From: Lampris incognitus
Lineage: Eukaryota; Chordata; Actinopteri; Lampriformes; Lampridae
Assembly: GCF_029633865.1 (NCBI RefSeq)
Contig: NC_079224.1
Location: forward strand, 17,520,126 to 17,584,125
Direction of reading: 5' to 3'
Length of the DNA: 64,000 bases
Position numbers and translations under genes: made by a program. The notes beneath the pieces are model-generated. The model was given only the letters and a program-made list of their open reading frames with translations, did not search any database and was not told where the DNA came from. The first letter of the stretch is position 1. Each line of letters opens with the position of its first letter. Below are positions 1 to 27,787 of the stretch, piece by piece.

Positions 1-319
1 AATTGGCTGTGTCTGCGGGTGGGAAGCCGGATGTGGGTATGTGACCTGGTCACTGCACTAGCGCCTCCTCTGGTTGGTTGAGGTACCTGTTCGGGGGAAC
101 GGGGGGTAGCGTTATCCTCCCATGCGCTACGTCCCCCTGGTGAAACTCCTCACTGTCAGGTGAAAAGAAGCAGCCGGCAACTCCACATGTATCGGAGGAG
201 GCATGTGGTAGTCTGCAGCCCTCTCCGGATTGGCAGAGGGGGTGGAGCACAGACAAGGACGGCTTGGAAGAGTGGGTTAATTGTCCAAAATTCGATTGGG
301 GAGAAAAAGGGGGGGGGGT
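1..319 (+). mobile_element. tRNA-derived SINE (family A), left-truncated by window edge
   Basis: This is the body and tail of the commonest repeat in the window, called family A here. It shares with the other copies the segments gtgggaagccggatgtgggt, a CA-rich stretch, cctcactgtcaggtgaaaag, the ccctccccggat block and a terminal gagaaaaagggg tail. The tRNA-like head lies left of the window. It sits in an intron of greb1l upstream of the first visible exon. Similarity to the other copies was read by eye. Confidence 0.85.
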
Positions 320-451
320 GCTATGACTGTTTCTAGAATCTGGGTGGATAAATTGCCGATGTGCAAACTGTTGGATTTGTTGCCCATCATATCGACCTGT
401 TGCACTGATTCATGTGTGATTTTTGTTCTCGTCCCCGGCCTCGCCTGACAG

Positions 452-18286
<17,835 letters not shown>

Positions 18287-19458
18287 AATGCAGAGCAGCC
18301 CATAACCCCGACCCCCCCCACACCTCCCCTCTGTCCTCCCCCCACAGAAGCCCAATCAGAAGTAAGGACAGCCTTCGATTCTAAACCAGCTAGCAATCCC
18401 AATGCTTGCCACTCCCATTGGAATTATTAGAGGGAGTAACCTGGAGCACAACACCTACACTGCCCCCTTGCTAATGGAAATGTGAGCACAGGATGTGTTT
18501 CTGACTTGATGTATCTGCACCACCACAGTGCACTATGCCCGACGCTGAGGAGTGTCGGGGCATTTCTTAACTCTGACCTGTAGCTGGGCTCGTCCCAACC
18601 ACGGCGCCTTTTTGCAACTGAGACAGACTTTGCTGTGAAAAAGCAGAACAGCACAGTTGACAATGAACATTTTGCTGTTGTTGTTATATTAACATTTCGT
18701 TGTTATATTCCTGCAAAAACAGACTCCCTCTTATCGAATAATGTGACTGTTTGAAGATTGTATGTATACTTGGACTATGACTGTGGTATGTCCCATACCT
18801 GGATGTACATGTTTATCTCAGGGTTTTTAAAGAGAGGTACGACTGAGTCAGTTACAGGGGTAACTGCTTTTCTCCTTACTCATCCTTACTTACATCCTCT
18901 TTTCTTTTCTTTTTTTTTCTGTTATTCTTTGTCGTTACCCCACGTTGGTATCTCGGTTTAGCCCACCAAGGACAACCTCAGCTGCACATCGGCTCTGTCC
19001 TATGCTTCACTTCTCCCTCTCTCAACACCCCCAGCTCCCTGAAGCTCATCGGCAGTGAGAAGACACTTCACCACGTTGTTGAAATGTAATGCTTGCAGAA
19101 ATTGCTTTTGTTTCCCCTTAAGTGCTCCTGTCTTAAATGTTCTGTCATTACCACAGAGGTTTTGCGAGAGTCTCAAATTTAATGGTGTCCATAGGGTTAA
19201 AACAGCTCGTGGATATCTGACCTTCAGTGCAGCCACAAACAGAAAACCACTGAGGAAAGACTGTTTATTTATTTGGTGTCTCTTGTGATATTTTTGTCAC
19301 CCTTCTGACAAGGAATCGTAGGAGTTTTATGTTTTCAGATGAATGACATTTTCCAATCTACTGTAAGACTTCAAATCTGAGTCTTGCATAGATTCCTAGG
19401 CCAAAGAAGTTGTATGCTTTTCAGGTGACATATGACCTTTCAATTTCTTTATTGGGAT
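18287..19458 (+). other. greb1l: greb1l 3'UTR / downstream DNA
   Basis: No coding signal follows the stop. The polyadenylation site cannot be fixed: the clearest AATAAA clusters are at ~20303 and at 21626-21640 (overlapping AATAAA words), so the 3'UTR could be ~2-3.3 kb and include an antisense SINE. Confidence 0.5.
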
Positions 19459-20099
19459 TCCCCCCCCCTTTTTCTCCCCAATTGTATCCAGCCAATTATC
19501 CCATTCTTCCGAGCCGTCCCAGTCGCTGCTCCACCCCCTCTGCCGATCCGGGCAGGGCTGCAGACTACCACATGCCTCCTCCGATACATGTGGAGTCGCC
19601 AGCCGTTTCATTTCACCTGACAGTGAGGAGTTTCACCAGGGGGACGTAGCACATGGGAGGATCACACTATTCCCCCCAGTTCCCCCTCCCCCCTGAACAG
19701 GCTCTCCAACCAACCAGAGAAGGCGCCAGTGCAACGACCAGGACACATACCCGCATCCTGGGAGGGCTGCTGACTACCACATGCCTCCTCCGATACATGT
19801 GGAGTCGTCAGCCGCTGCGTTTCACCTGACAGTGAGGTGTTTCACCAGGGGGACGTAGCACATGGGAGGATCACACTATTCCCCCCAGTTCCCCCTCCCC
19901 CCTCAACAGGCTGTCCAATTGACCAGAGGAGGCGCCAGTGCAGCGATCAGGACACATATCCACATCCGGCTTCCCACCCGCAGATACGGACAATTGTGTC
20001 TGTAAGGACACCCGACAAAGCCGGAGGTAACGCGGGGATTTGAACCGGCGATCCCTGTGTTGGTAGGCAATGGGATAGACCGCTATGCTACCCGGATGA
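19459..20099 (-). mobile_element. tRNA-derived SINE family A with internal tandem duplication
   Basis: It is a family A copy in antisense. The segment from gggagggctgc through the CAG-to-cacataccc block occurs twice (about 19553-19753 and 19760-19967), so the element is ~200 bp too long. The tRNA head complement is at the right end (gtaggcaatgggatagaccg). Confidence 0.85.
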
Positions 20100-21870
20100 C
20101 CGACCTTTCAATTTCATATACAACTACAGTCATTTCGGCTGTTCAAAACCAACAAGGCAAAAAAACAAAACAGTGTTGTATGATTCTTTGTCAAAAGGTT
20201 CAGAACAGGTCAGTAGATGAATTCATTTGAGAGTATATTGGCTGATCAGATGGAGCATAGGAGATCAGGGAAGAAACAGGATAGGAGTATAGTTAACCAA
20301 TCAAATAAATTCTCATCGACATAAGTTTGCTGCATGTAAGCATCTACTGAATTACATGTCATGCATTGTACACATAATCCTTGTAATTCACTAAATGCAC
20401 TGTGCGACGGATGCGACATAATGAACAAGCCTCACTGCCAACTGTGCTGCTGTCGACTGTGCCTGTAATCTCCGCTATTGTAATGCTCAGCACACTGTGC
20501 CTATTGATGGGTTTTTTTTTGGTTTTTTTTGCAACTTCTCCCCCCATCCGATGTTGGATAATCAAAGGCAGGTGGTACTCTGTCAGCAGCAAAAGAACCA
20601 GGTCACTTCATATACTTGAAAATGGGCAGGAATGTTTTTATATGTTACTGTACAGGGTTGGCCAAAGAATATGCCTTATAGTGATGTTATTACACAGATG
20701 TCGCCGATCGCTCAAGTCACTCTTAATGGACCAATGAGAACGAAGAAACCAATTAGCCACGAGGGAAAGAAATATTGTTTGTCTGGGTCTGGCAAGAGGA
20801 AGATGAATTAATTGGACTACTGTGTGTTGTTTAAAGCATTGTTTACATTATTAATATATTATCACTGCTCTATAATACCTGAGGGTTAACAATATTTTTT
20901 AGTCTCGCGTAACTTTTACCCTTTTTTTTTTTTTTTTGGTCACTATGTTTTCTGCATTCTGTGTTTTGCGAAGGCAAGGAGAATCTACCTAGATGTGTTC
21001 TTACCGTGTGTTTGTATCCCTCACTGTTCATGTGTTAGATTTGTATTGAAAGTGAAAATCAGGTCTGTTAGGGGCTCTTATTTATTTGACAAGCATTTCG
21101 GGACTGATAATCATATCGAAGAGTAATATTTGACCACATGCTGAGCTTGCCTAAATCAAGGGGGTACATGTCCTCATCAAATCCATCCATGACGGCTTTG
21201 CACAAGACCCGAGTGAATGATTTAGACTTATATCTACTGAATGTTATTGCTACAGGGGGGGGTAGGAAATGTGAACTTGCACTATACAAATCGCCAGCAG
21301 CAAAAATATTTCCCTATTACATGAAATCAACATTGAGATCAAGCTCCCCAAATGCAAAGCTTACTCCATATGTTAAAAAAAAAAGACAAACCGTGGCGAT
21401 GTAACCCCGTCCCACTCATTGAAATCTAACAGCCTTAGTCGAGCGTGAAACTTAATATGCAACTTGCTTCTCACAATCTTCACTGAAGTGTCAACTGTTG
21501 TGCATTTTGGTAACAACCCTATCCTTGGCACCTGGGTGAGCTACCTCATGTTTACCATTGTGGTTGTGGGGCTGCGAACATATGACTCTGGAGCCATGCT
21601 TCTGTTGTTGGAAATTTATGAATGTAATAAATAAATAAAAAAGACACCGAGAATAATGAGGGTGTTAACGTGTTGCCTGTCCCTATCCAAACGCAACACC
21701 AAGACAATGACAGGTGGACTGCAAATACATAAATGCATGGATAGGACGCTGTACCGGCAGCGCTTGACGCCTTTAGGATTAAAAGTCCTCCATGCACACA
21801 TGCTTACTGGAACAATCTGTTCCTTGCAAACGATTTAGGCCCTCTGGCTTGTATTTTAGGAAAATCTCTC
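20100..21870. other. intergenic stretch without recognised features
   Basis: AT-rich DNA with homopolymer T runs (20511-20530, 20924-20938). Short ORFs show no domain. AATAAA-type words at 21626-21640 could be the greb1l poly(A) signal. Confidence 0.5.
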
Positions 21871-22020
21871 ACTCATTCACTCATGCTCTCTCTCACTCTT
21901 CCACTCTTTCTCACTCTATCTCACTCTTGCTATCTCTCACTCCTTCACTCACTGTCTTTCACTCACCCTCTCTCACTCACTCTCACTCTGTCTGTCTCAC
22001 CCTCTCTCTCTCTTGCTCGC
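21868..22020. repeat. degenerate (CTCA/TCTC)n tract
   Basis: About 150 bp of imperfect ctcactc/tctctc repeats. The overlapping Leu/Ser/His ORFs are artefacts. Confidence 0.85.
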
Positions 22021-23635
22021 CAGTATTTCAACCTTTCCATTTGTCCATTATTTACAACACAGTCAATCCCCAGCTTCCTAATATCAGGTCTTATGTCCAC
22101 GCTCATTTCTCAGTGACCACTTAACCATGCTATTGCACAACGAGTGTGTGAGTGTGTGGGGAGGTGCTGTTAGGGAACATGGGCATCATCAGTTTCGGTT
22201 CTTAGATGTGTCTATTTTAGTCTCTGGGTGGTAATATCAGAACACATTTTTCATCCACCTCTAACCCCTATGTGTTATAATGTCAGGCTATTTTCAGCCA
22301 GCTGCACAGGCCAGGATAAAATTCCTACACCTCTTAATTGCTCTTTTGGGAAATGGACATTTCTGTCAAAAGATTCTCTCTGCCTCATTGTGCTTTTTTA
22401 AAATGAATTGTTCAATATCTAAAAAAAGGGGCTGGGGGGTTAATTGACTCTTATGAATCCATCCTTATGTACAAGTCTTCATGTGTCCTTCTCTCAGATT
22501 ATTTCAATAGTTCTGATGGTACTAACGGTGTGTCTTCATCCTCCTATTCCTGTCATCTGTCTTTTTCCATCATGCATGCTTTTGGATAACCACCAAGACT
22601 CAGACAGGAAGAAGACACGGTGTGTGTCCTAGTGACTCCCACTGACACATTATCAGCTGTTCAGGCCTCGGGCGATGCTGTGATTAACATTACAGCACTT
22701 TTGAACACTGAGATGATTAGACATTAGATGATGTGATGTTTTACATCGAAGGAAAAACAAAAGCTCCATTTTAGCATATTATTTTAACACTTACTGAGTC
22801 TTAAAACCTTTTTCTTCTTGTTTATCACAACAGGTAACAAAATCCTCATGCCAGTGGGGTCTTAACACAAATTCATTCATATGAGAATCTCACAAATTAT
22901 ATTTTACAAGGTTCAATACACACTAGATTAAATTACTTGTTAAGATGGGGGTGTTCTGCCATGGAACTACGAAACACACAACCTCTGAATGTTGTGAGCT
23001 TTTTATATCAAATGATGCAGTAAACTACAGATGCAGTGTTTAGTCATTGAGGGGTAGTTGGTACATTGTGATGCAGAGACTGAGAATAAAATGATCTTCC
23101 TTGCACGTCTATTCTAATTTCTCCCTGCCTTTTGCAAACATTAAGCTGAAACCCATCTGTGTGCAGGCTTTATTGGAGGGCTGGGGTGAAGGGCAGGAAA
23201 GTAAAGGGTGGGGATGGGGATTATAGTTAGCTTTTGGTAGATTGGATTCACAACGGCAGCAAGGCACATATCCTATCAGCGACTTCAGCTAATGACCATG
23301 AGCCAATCCCCCCCCCCCAAAAAACCCCAACATTCATTCATTTACTCGTTGAGTCTTTACACTTGCCTTAATTCCTCCAGGACTTCAGCAAGCACCAAAC
23401 GTAAGGTGGGAAGCCGCTCCAAACAGATGCCAGCCCTCCACAGGACACACCTATACAACAGGCTATTTCACATGGGCATGCCCTGCAACTGTGGGAGTGA
23501 TGAAAAAACTATCTTATACAACATCTACGAGCAATAGAACACCTATGTCTCTCACCAACACAAATAATACTATATCTACCCAATTCACAAGACATTCTCT
23601 TTTTGTCACAAAAAACAAGCTTTTTAGATATTTAT
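22021..23635. other. intergenic stretch, one weak LINE-like fragment
   Basis: Mostly unassigned. At 23410-23535 (+) a short ORF reads LHRTHLYNRLFHMGMPCNCG, which resembles the zinc-knuckle end of some LINE proteins but is too short to assign. Confidence 0.35.
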
Positions 23636-23997
23636 AATTTCATTTATCAGACGCTTTTATCCAAAGCGACGTACATCTAAGAGTTAATACAACACAAGCA
23701 AGGATCTAGACAGGAGGCGACAACACAAGTGTTAAAACAGGCAGGGCACAAACGCAATCTGTAGGGTGCATAGAAGCATTTTTTATGCCATCAGGTGTGG
23801 AGGTGTTCCGTGAAAGAGCTGGGTCTTTAGTGTCTTCTTAAAGATGGAGAGGGACTCAGCGGATCGACTGGAGTTTGGTAACTCGTTCCACCATAAGGCA
23901 ACTACAGAAGAGAAGAGTCTTGCTTGTGACTCAGGGCCCAGTTGTGGCGGAAGTGCCAGGCGCCTTTCATTGGCAGAGCGTAGTGAGCGGGACTGAG

Positions 23998-24790
23998 GGG
24001 TTTTCAACATAAAACGGTAAAGTACTGTTGCGTTTTTGGCCGATCGTTCACACGAAAACTGCGTTTTGGGGGCCTGAAAACGCAAACTTTTGAAACCGGG
24101 TTCCAGAGTGAAATCTTTCGCAAACCGGTTCCTGCGAAAACGGTGACGTAAGGGCTCCACCTCGCACATGCGTAGTACGTTTTCAGTCAACTAGCCATGC
24201 GCGAGTAAGAAGACAACATTATCAATGGCGGATTACCGAGTTGTGTGTGTGCTGTCATCTCTGCTAAATTTATCAACGCTCCTTCAGCAAAGTGTGGATT
24301 TGCTGCACCATTACTGTGATCGGCGGAGGCTTATTATTTAAATTCTCGATCCACCTACACGTCGACGGAGAGCAACCAAAAGACGCTTTTGGACAAGACC
24401 TGGGGGGAAAAGCCGGTGGTGGGAAAACGTTATTAATGGCATTGTTGACGAGCGTGAATAGATGGAAACCTTTCGTATGTTCAAAGCCTTCCTCGTTGCC
24501 CTGAGCGAAGAACTTCGTCCTTACGTCGACGGGGGAAAGGTGGGAGCTTACTCACCGTTTTGGGTAGAAAGCGTTTGTGCGCAGGCGCGTGGTGTTTTTG
24601 GGTCCACCGGAAGGGCTCGCTCCTACAAAGTTTCAACGCCAACTACTGGCCTGACATGCATACTACAGCGTTTTCAGTCATTTTTTGCGGATCCGTGTGA
24701 ATGCGGATCGTATTCAAAATGATGTCGTCTGAACTTTTTAAAACGCTAAGGAAAAACTTTTCAAGACCATTGTCGCGTAAACGTAGCCTC
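23998..24790 (+). mobile_element. decayed PIF/Harbinger-like (or ISL2EU-like) element inside the LINE
   Basis: This block interrupts the LINE reading frame. It is rich in gttttc/gaaaac words (gcgttttggg, cctgaaaacgc, ttcacacgaaaac), typical of fish Harbinger/ISL2EU non-autonomous copies. The exact ends and the target duplication were not resolved. Confidence 0.5.
24225..24545 (+). pseudogene. Harbinger-like transposase N-terminus relic
   Basis: From an ATG at 24225 the frame reads DLLHHYCDRRR, then after an in-frame TAA (24339-24341) a basic patch RRRRATKRRFW and WENVINGIVDERE, then after an in-frame TAG (24459-24461) METFRMFKAFLVALSEELRP. The last part resembles Harbinger/HARBI1-type transposase N-termini. 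Two stops show that it is dead. Family assignment is from memory of motif style. Confidence 0.5.
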
Positions 24791-25260
24791 CTGGATGAGG
24801 CAGTTCAGGTAGGCGGGAGCTGTTTTCGTTGCTGTTTTGTAAGCCAGCATTAAGGTTCTGAATTTGATGCGGGCAACAACTGGGAGCCCGCGGAGGGATA
24901 TGAGCAGCGAGCGGAGTGACCTGTGCTGTTTTGGGTTGTGTTGAAGACCAGATGCACCGCCGCGTTCTGGGTCATTTGCAGAGGTTTGAAAGTGCATGCA
25001 GGGAGACCTGCCAGTCGGGAGTTGCAGTAGTCAATGCGTGATACAACAAGAGCCTGTACCAGGAGTCGTGATGCGTGCTCAGACAGGTAGGGTCTAATTT
25101 TCCTGATGTTGTACAGGGCAAATCGGCACGACCGAGCAATCGAGGCCACGTGAGCCTTAAAGGTTAGTTAGCCGTCAGTCATGACACCCAGGTTTCGGGC
25201 AAACTTTTGTGGACATGAGTTGGGTTGATCCGAGCTGGATATTGATCTGTTGATATCAAC

Positions 25261-25282
25261 ACACACACACACACACACACAC
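25261..25282. repeat. (AC)n microsatellite
   Basis: Eleven AC units. Confidence 0.9.
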
Positions 25283-25412
25283 AGAACCTACTGTGGTGTT
25301 TGTCAGTCTTTTTTGAATTATCAATGGAAATCAAAATAAAGTTGTCCGTGACAGGTGGTGTTGGACAAAAACAACAAAAACTGTGGTCCAGGAACCCACA
25401 GAGACACAATAT

Positions 25413-25569
25413 TGTAACGAATTCGGGGGACAACGCAACCACAGGAACTGCCGCGGCCGGGAAGCGAACCCGTATCGCCCTCACCGCAGGAGGCATCGTT
25501 AACCGCTCAACTAAAGGGTTAGAACCTCGAGCCAGCGGCCAGCGTGTCTTCTTATCCATGCACGTTACA
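25413..25569 (-). mobile_element. solo LTR of a TRIM-like element (copy a)
   Basis: On the minus strand it starts TGTAACGTGCATGG and ends GAATTCGTTACA: 157 bp with TG..CA termini. It is flanked by atat on both sides (25409-25412, 25570-25573). The LTR contains a tRNA-like module with box A-like ttagttgagcgg and box B-like ggttcgcttcc. It is almost the same length and sequence as the LTR at 26503-26659. Confidence 0.8.
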
Positions 25570-25573
25570 ATAT

Positions 25574-25856
25574 CGTAGCGAATTTGCTGGGGGCGGGGGG
25601 CAGCCAGGAACCGCTGCAGCCGAGACGCGAACCCGTAACCAGTCAACTAAAGGGTCCGACCCGTTAGCTAACTGGCTAGAGAGTCTATTCATCCGTGATC
25701 GTTACACTACCCCCCTCCTTCGGGAAGCCAGCGTACCAGCTCCCTCACGCCTCTGGGCGCACGCGCTTCCGATGGCCTCACGGTCTCACCATCCCATTTC
25801 TGACACCAATGTAGTGAATTCGGGGGGAAGCCGGGACGTGAACCCGGGTCGCCCGT
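25574..25856 (-). mobile_element. TRIM-like element (copy b), one LTR intact, the other truncated
   Basis: Minus-strand copy. LTR 25574-25706 (133 bp). Then the complement of a polypurine tract, ctacccccctccttc, a short interior 25707-25809 (103 bp), the complement of the primer-binding site (tttctgacacca, 25798-25809), and a truncated second LTR starting at 25810. The right LTR switches into plus-strand LTR sequence at ~25857, so the end is rearranged. Confidence 0.75.
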
Positions 25857-26245
25857 TAGTCGACTGGTTAGCGCAGTCGCCCTGGGTGCGTGTAACGATC
25901 ACGGATTACTAGACTCGCTTTAGCTTTAGCTTACTGGTTAGCGCAGTTCGCGTCCCGGCTGCGGTGGTTCTCGGCTGCCCCTGAATTCGCTACATTGGTG
26001 TCAAAAATGGAATGGGGAGACCGTGAGGCCATCGGAAGCGCGTGCGCCCAGAGGCGCGAGGGAGCCGGTATGCTAAAGCGTGAGGACGCGCTTCCCGAAG
26101 GGGGGGGGGTAGTGTAACGACCACGGGTGACTAGACTCGGTAGCCCTTGGCTAACGGGTTGGACCCTTTAGTTGACCGGTTAGCGCAGTCGCCCGTGGTG
26201 CGAGTGACCGGGGTTCGCTTCCCGGCTGCCCCTGAGTTCGCTACA
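25857..26245 (+). mobile_element. TRIM-like element (copy c), two LTRs
   Basis: LTR 25891-25994 (104 bp, internally deleted), primer-binding site tggtgtcaaaaatgg starting at 25996, 118-bp interior, polypurine tract gaagggggggggggtag, then LTR 26113-26245 (133 bp, TGTAACG..CTACA). The 3' LTR holds tagttgaccgg (box A-like) and ggttcgcttcc (box B-like) about 40 bp apart. Positions 25857-25890 are an extra piece of LTR left by rearrangement. Confidence 0.78.
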
Positions 26246-26248
26246 TAT

Positions 26249-26659
26249 TGTAGCGAATTCGGGGGACAACGCAACCACAGGAACTGCCGCAGCCGGGAAG
26301 CGAAACCGTATCGCCCGCACCGCAGGAGACACCGCTAACCGCTCGACTAGTTCCTGTGGTCGCGTTGTCCCCCGAATTCGCTACATTGGTGTCAGAAGTG
26401 GGAGGGAGCGACCGTAAGGCCATCGGAAGCGTAGGCGCCCTGAGGCGTGAAGGAGCTGATATGCTTAAGCGCGGGGACGCGCTTCCCGAAGGAGGGGGGT
26501 AGTGTAACGTGCATGGATAAGTAGACACGCTGGCCGCTGGCTCGCGGGTCTGGCCCTTTAGTCGAGCGGTCAGCGATGTCTCCTGCGGTGCGGGCGATAC
26601 GGGTTCGCTTCCCGGCCGCGGCAGTTCCTGTGGTTGCGTTGTCCCCCGAATTTGCTACA
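26249..26659 (+). mobile_element. TRIM-like element (copy d), best-preserved interior
   Basis: 5' LTR 26249-26385, primer-binding site ttggtgtcagaagtggga (26386-26403), interior to 26502, polypurine tract gaaggaggggggtag, 3' LTR 26503-26659 (157 bp). The primer-binding site is complementary to the 3' end (with CCA) of vertebrate tRNA-Leu as I recall it. atat lies on both sides. The 5' LTR is itself a fold-back: its first ~37 bases are inverted relative to its last ~37. No gag or pol is present; the interior is only 117 bp. Confidence 0.82.
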
Positions 26660-26775
26660 ATATATAAGCAGCACACAATGAGGGTGGGATCGAGTGGGAG
26701 ACTAGCTTTCCTTAGCGACAAGAGTGCTGACCAAACTCAGCATCACCAAACAGAAAACAAGAGAAAAGGGACGTT

Positions 26776-27069
26776 GTGGCTGAGCTGGTGGTGCCTCCTG
26801 ACCCTGCAGTACACCGAGCAAATGATTTAACTAACGCTTGCTGCAACCTGTCAGCTGATGCCTTGGTGTCTCCCGGGCTGAAGTCCACTGTGGATGTGAA
26901 CTTTAAATCTCACGTGAACAACGAGATTATATATCATCCAGGCGCAGATTTAAAATGGATCTGCGCTTCACTTAAACCCCCACTGATGAAAGCAGAAGTG
27001 AAACCAGAAAGTGAAGACAAGCAGAAAAAAAAAGAAACGTCACCGGAGACGATGTGCTCGGCAGGATGA
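26776..27069 (+). CDS. unrecognised 97-residue ORF
   Basis: It reads AELVVPPDPAVHRANDLTNA, HVNNEIIYHPGADLKWICAS and KPPLMKAEVKPESEDKQKKK before a stop. The composition looks like real protein rather than translated repeat, with a charged Lys/Glu-rich end. It begins ~110 bp after the TRIM-like cluster. No family was recognised. It could be a retrocopy fragment, an exon of an unknown gene, or part of an unlisted repeat. The ATG is arbitrary: the frame is open slightly upstream. Confidence 0.3.
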   Translation: MAELVVPPDPAVHRANDLTNACCNLSADALVSPGLKSTVDVNFKSHVNNEIIYHPGADLKWICASLKPPLMKAEVKPESEDKQKKKETSPETMCSAG

Positions 27070-27523
27070 AGACTGCTGACATGAGGTTTCTTACCTCAGC
27101 GGTCCATCTCATGTGGTCATTTAAGCAATGCGTTACAAGGAGGCAGACCATCTAGACTCTATTCAATAATTTATTAAATACAGCATTATACACTCCTGTT
27201 GATAATATGTGCATTTACTGTTACTTATACTATACAGACGGTTCTCAATTTTAAAATCTTATTGCTGCACATGTTAAATAGAATGGTCTTATTCATCAAT
27301 TCATTTGCTTTTTCATTATATGCCAGACGAGTTTTGATATACTATGAAACAAAAAAACACAAAACCATGTCCTTTGTGCTACAGGTTGAGAGAGTGATGT
27401 TAGTCGTAAGATTCAGGACATGAGGGCGTCGATGAGACACATGCTTCTCAACGGACACTTGGCAGAACAAACTGACGTAAAAAAAATCAAAAATAATCCA
27501 CAGGAACAGGAAATCATCATCCC
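27070..27523. other. unassigned intergenic DNA
   Basis: AT-rich, no coding signal. It contains minus-strand AATAAA (complement tttatt at ~27170), a distant candidate poly(A) signal for a minus-strand transcript. Confidence 0.4.
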
Positions 27524-27619
27524 TCATGCAGTGCATTGCTGAAAGCCAGGCTGCCAGATCTGTCTCTGCTTTATCAATGCCAACTCATATGCGGTAGCCA
27601 GCTCCTTTATCATCGTCGG
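27524..27619 (-). CDS. possible terminal exon of an unidentified minus-strand gene
   Basis: On the minus strand a long pyrimidine tract (27623-27650) ends in cag at 27622-27620. An open frame follows: PTMIKELATAYELALIKQRQ, IWQPGFQQCTA, then TGA. The residue pattern (alternating charged and hydrophobic, helix-like) and strong acceptor look exon-like. It lies ~1.6 kb downstream of the abhd3 stop, so it could also be an alternative abhd3 3' exon or chance. Confidence 0.3.
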   Translation of the reverse strand, partial: PTMIKELATAYELALIKQRQIWQPGFQQCTA

Positions 27620-27787
27620 CTGGAAAAGAAAAAGAAAAAAAAGAAAAACACAGAAGCCTGACAGCCAGGCTCCATTAATGATACTATGCACCTCGTGCAG
27701 CAACATCTGTCCTCCAAACAGTTCCTTTTTACAACCCCGTTTTCCCACCAATGTGCAGTTTTTTTAAAACATTTTTTGGAAAACTTT

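Larger units (their letters stand above)
23638..25165 (-). mobile_element. L2-type LINE 3' fragment, split by a DNA transposon relic
   Basis: Reading on the minus strand from 25150: ALYNIRKIRPYLSEHASRLL and LVQALVVSRIDYCNSRLAGL, then (after the insertion 23998-24790) LRSANERRLALPPQ and ALWWNELPNSSRSAESLSIF. This is the C-terminal half of a fish L2/CR1-type reverse transcriptase. It ends in the typical tail, complement of cagacgcttttatccaaagc at ~23648-23668. Frameshifts are present. The 5' part is missing. Confidence 0.75.

Noticed and set aside
25413-26659. A full autonomous LTR retrotransposon
   Set aside because: The interiors are only 86-118 bp and no gag, protease, RT or integrase sequence is present near any copy.
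25179-26721. Overlapping ~90-155 codon ORFs on both strands in the 25-27 kb cluster
   Set aside because: They follow the LTR repeats and recur in each copy; no recognisable protein.
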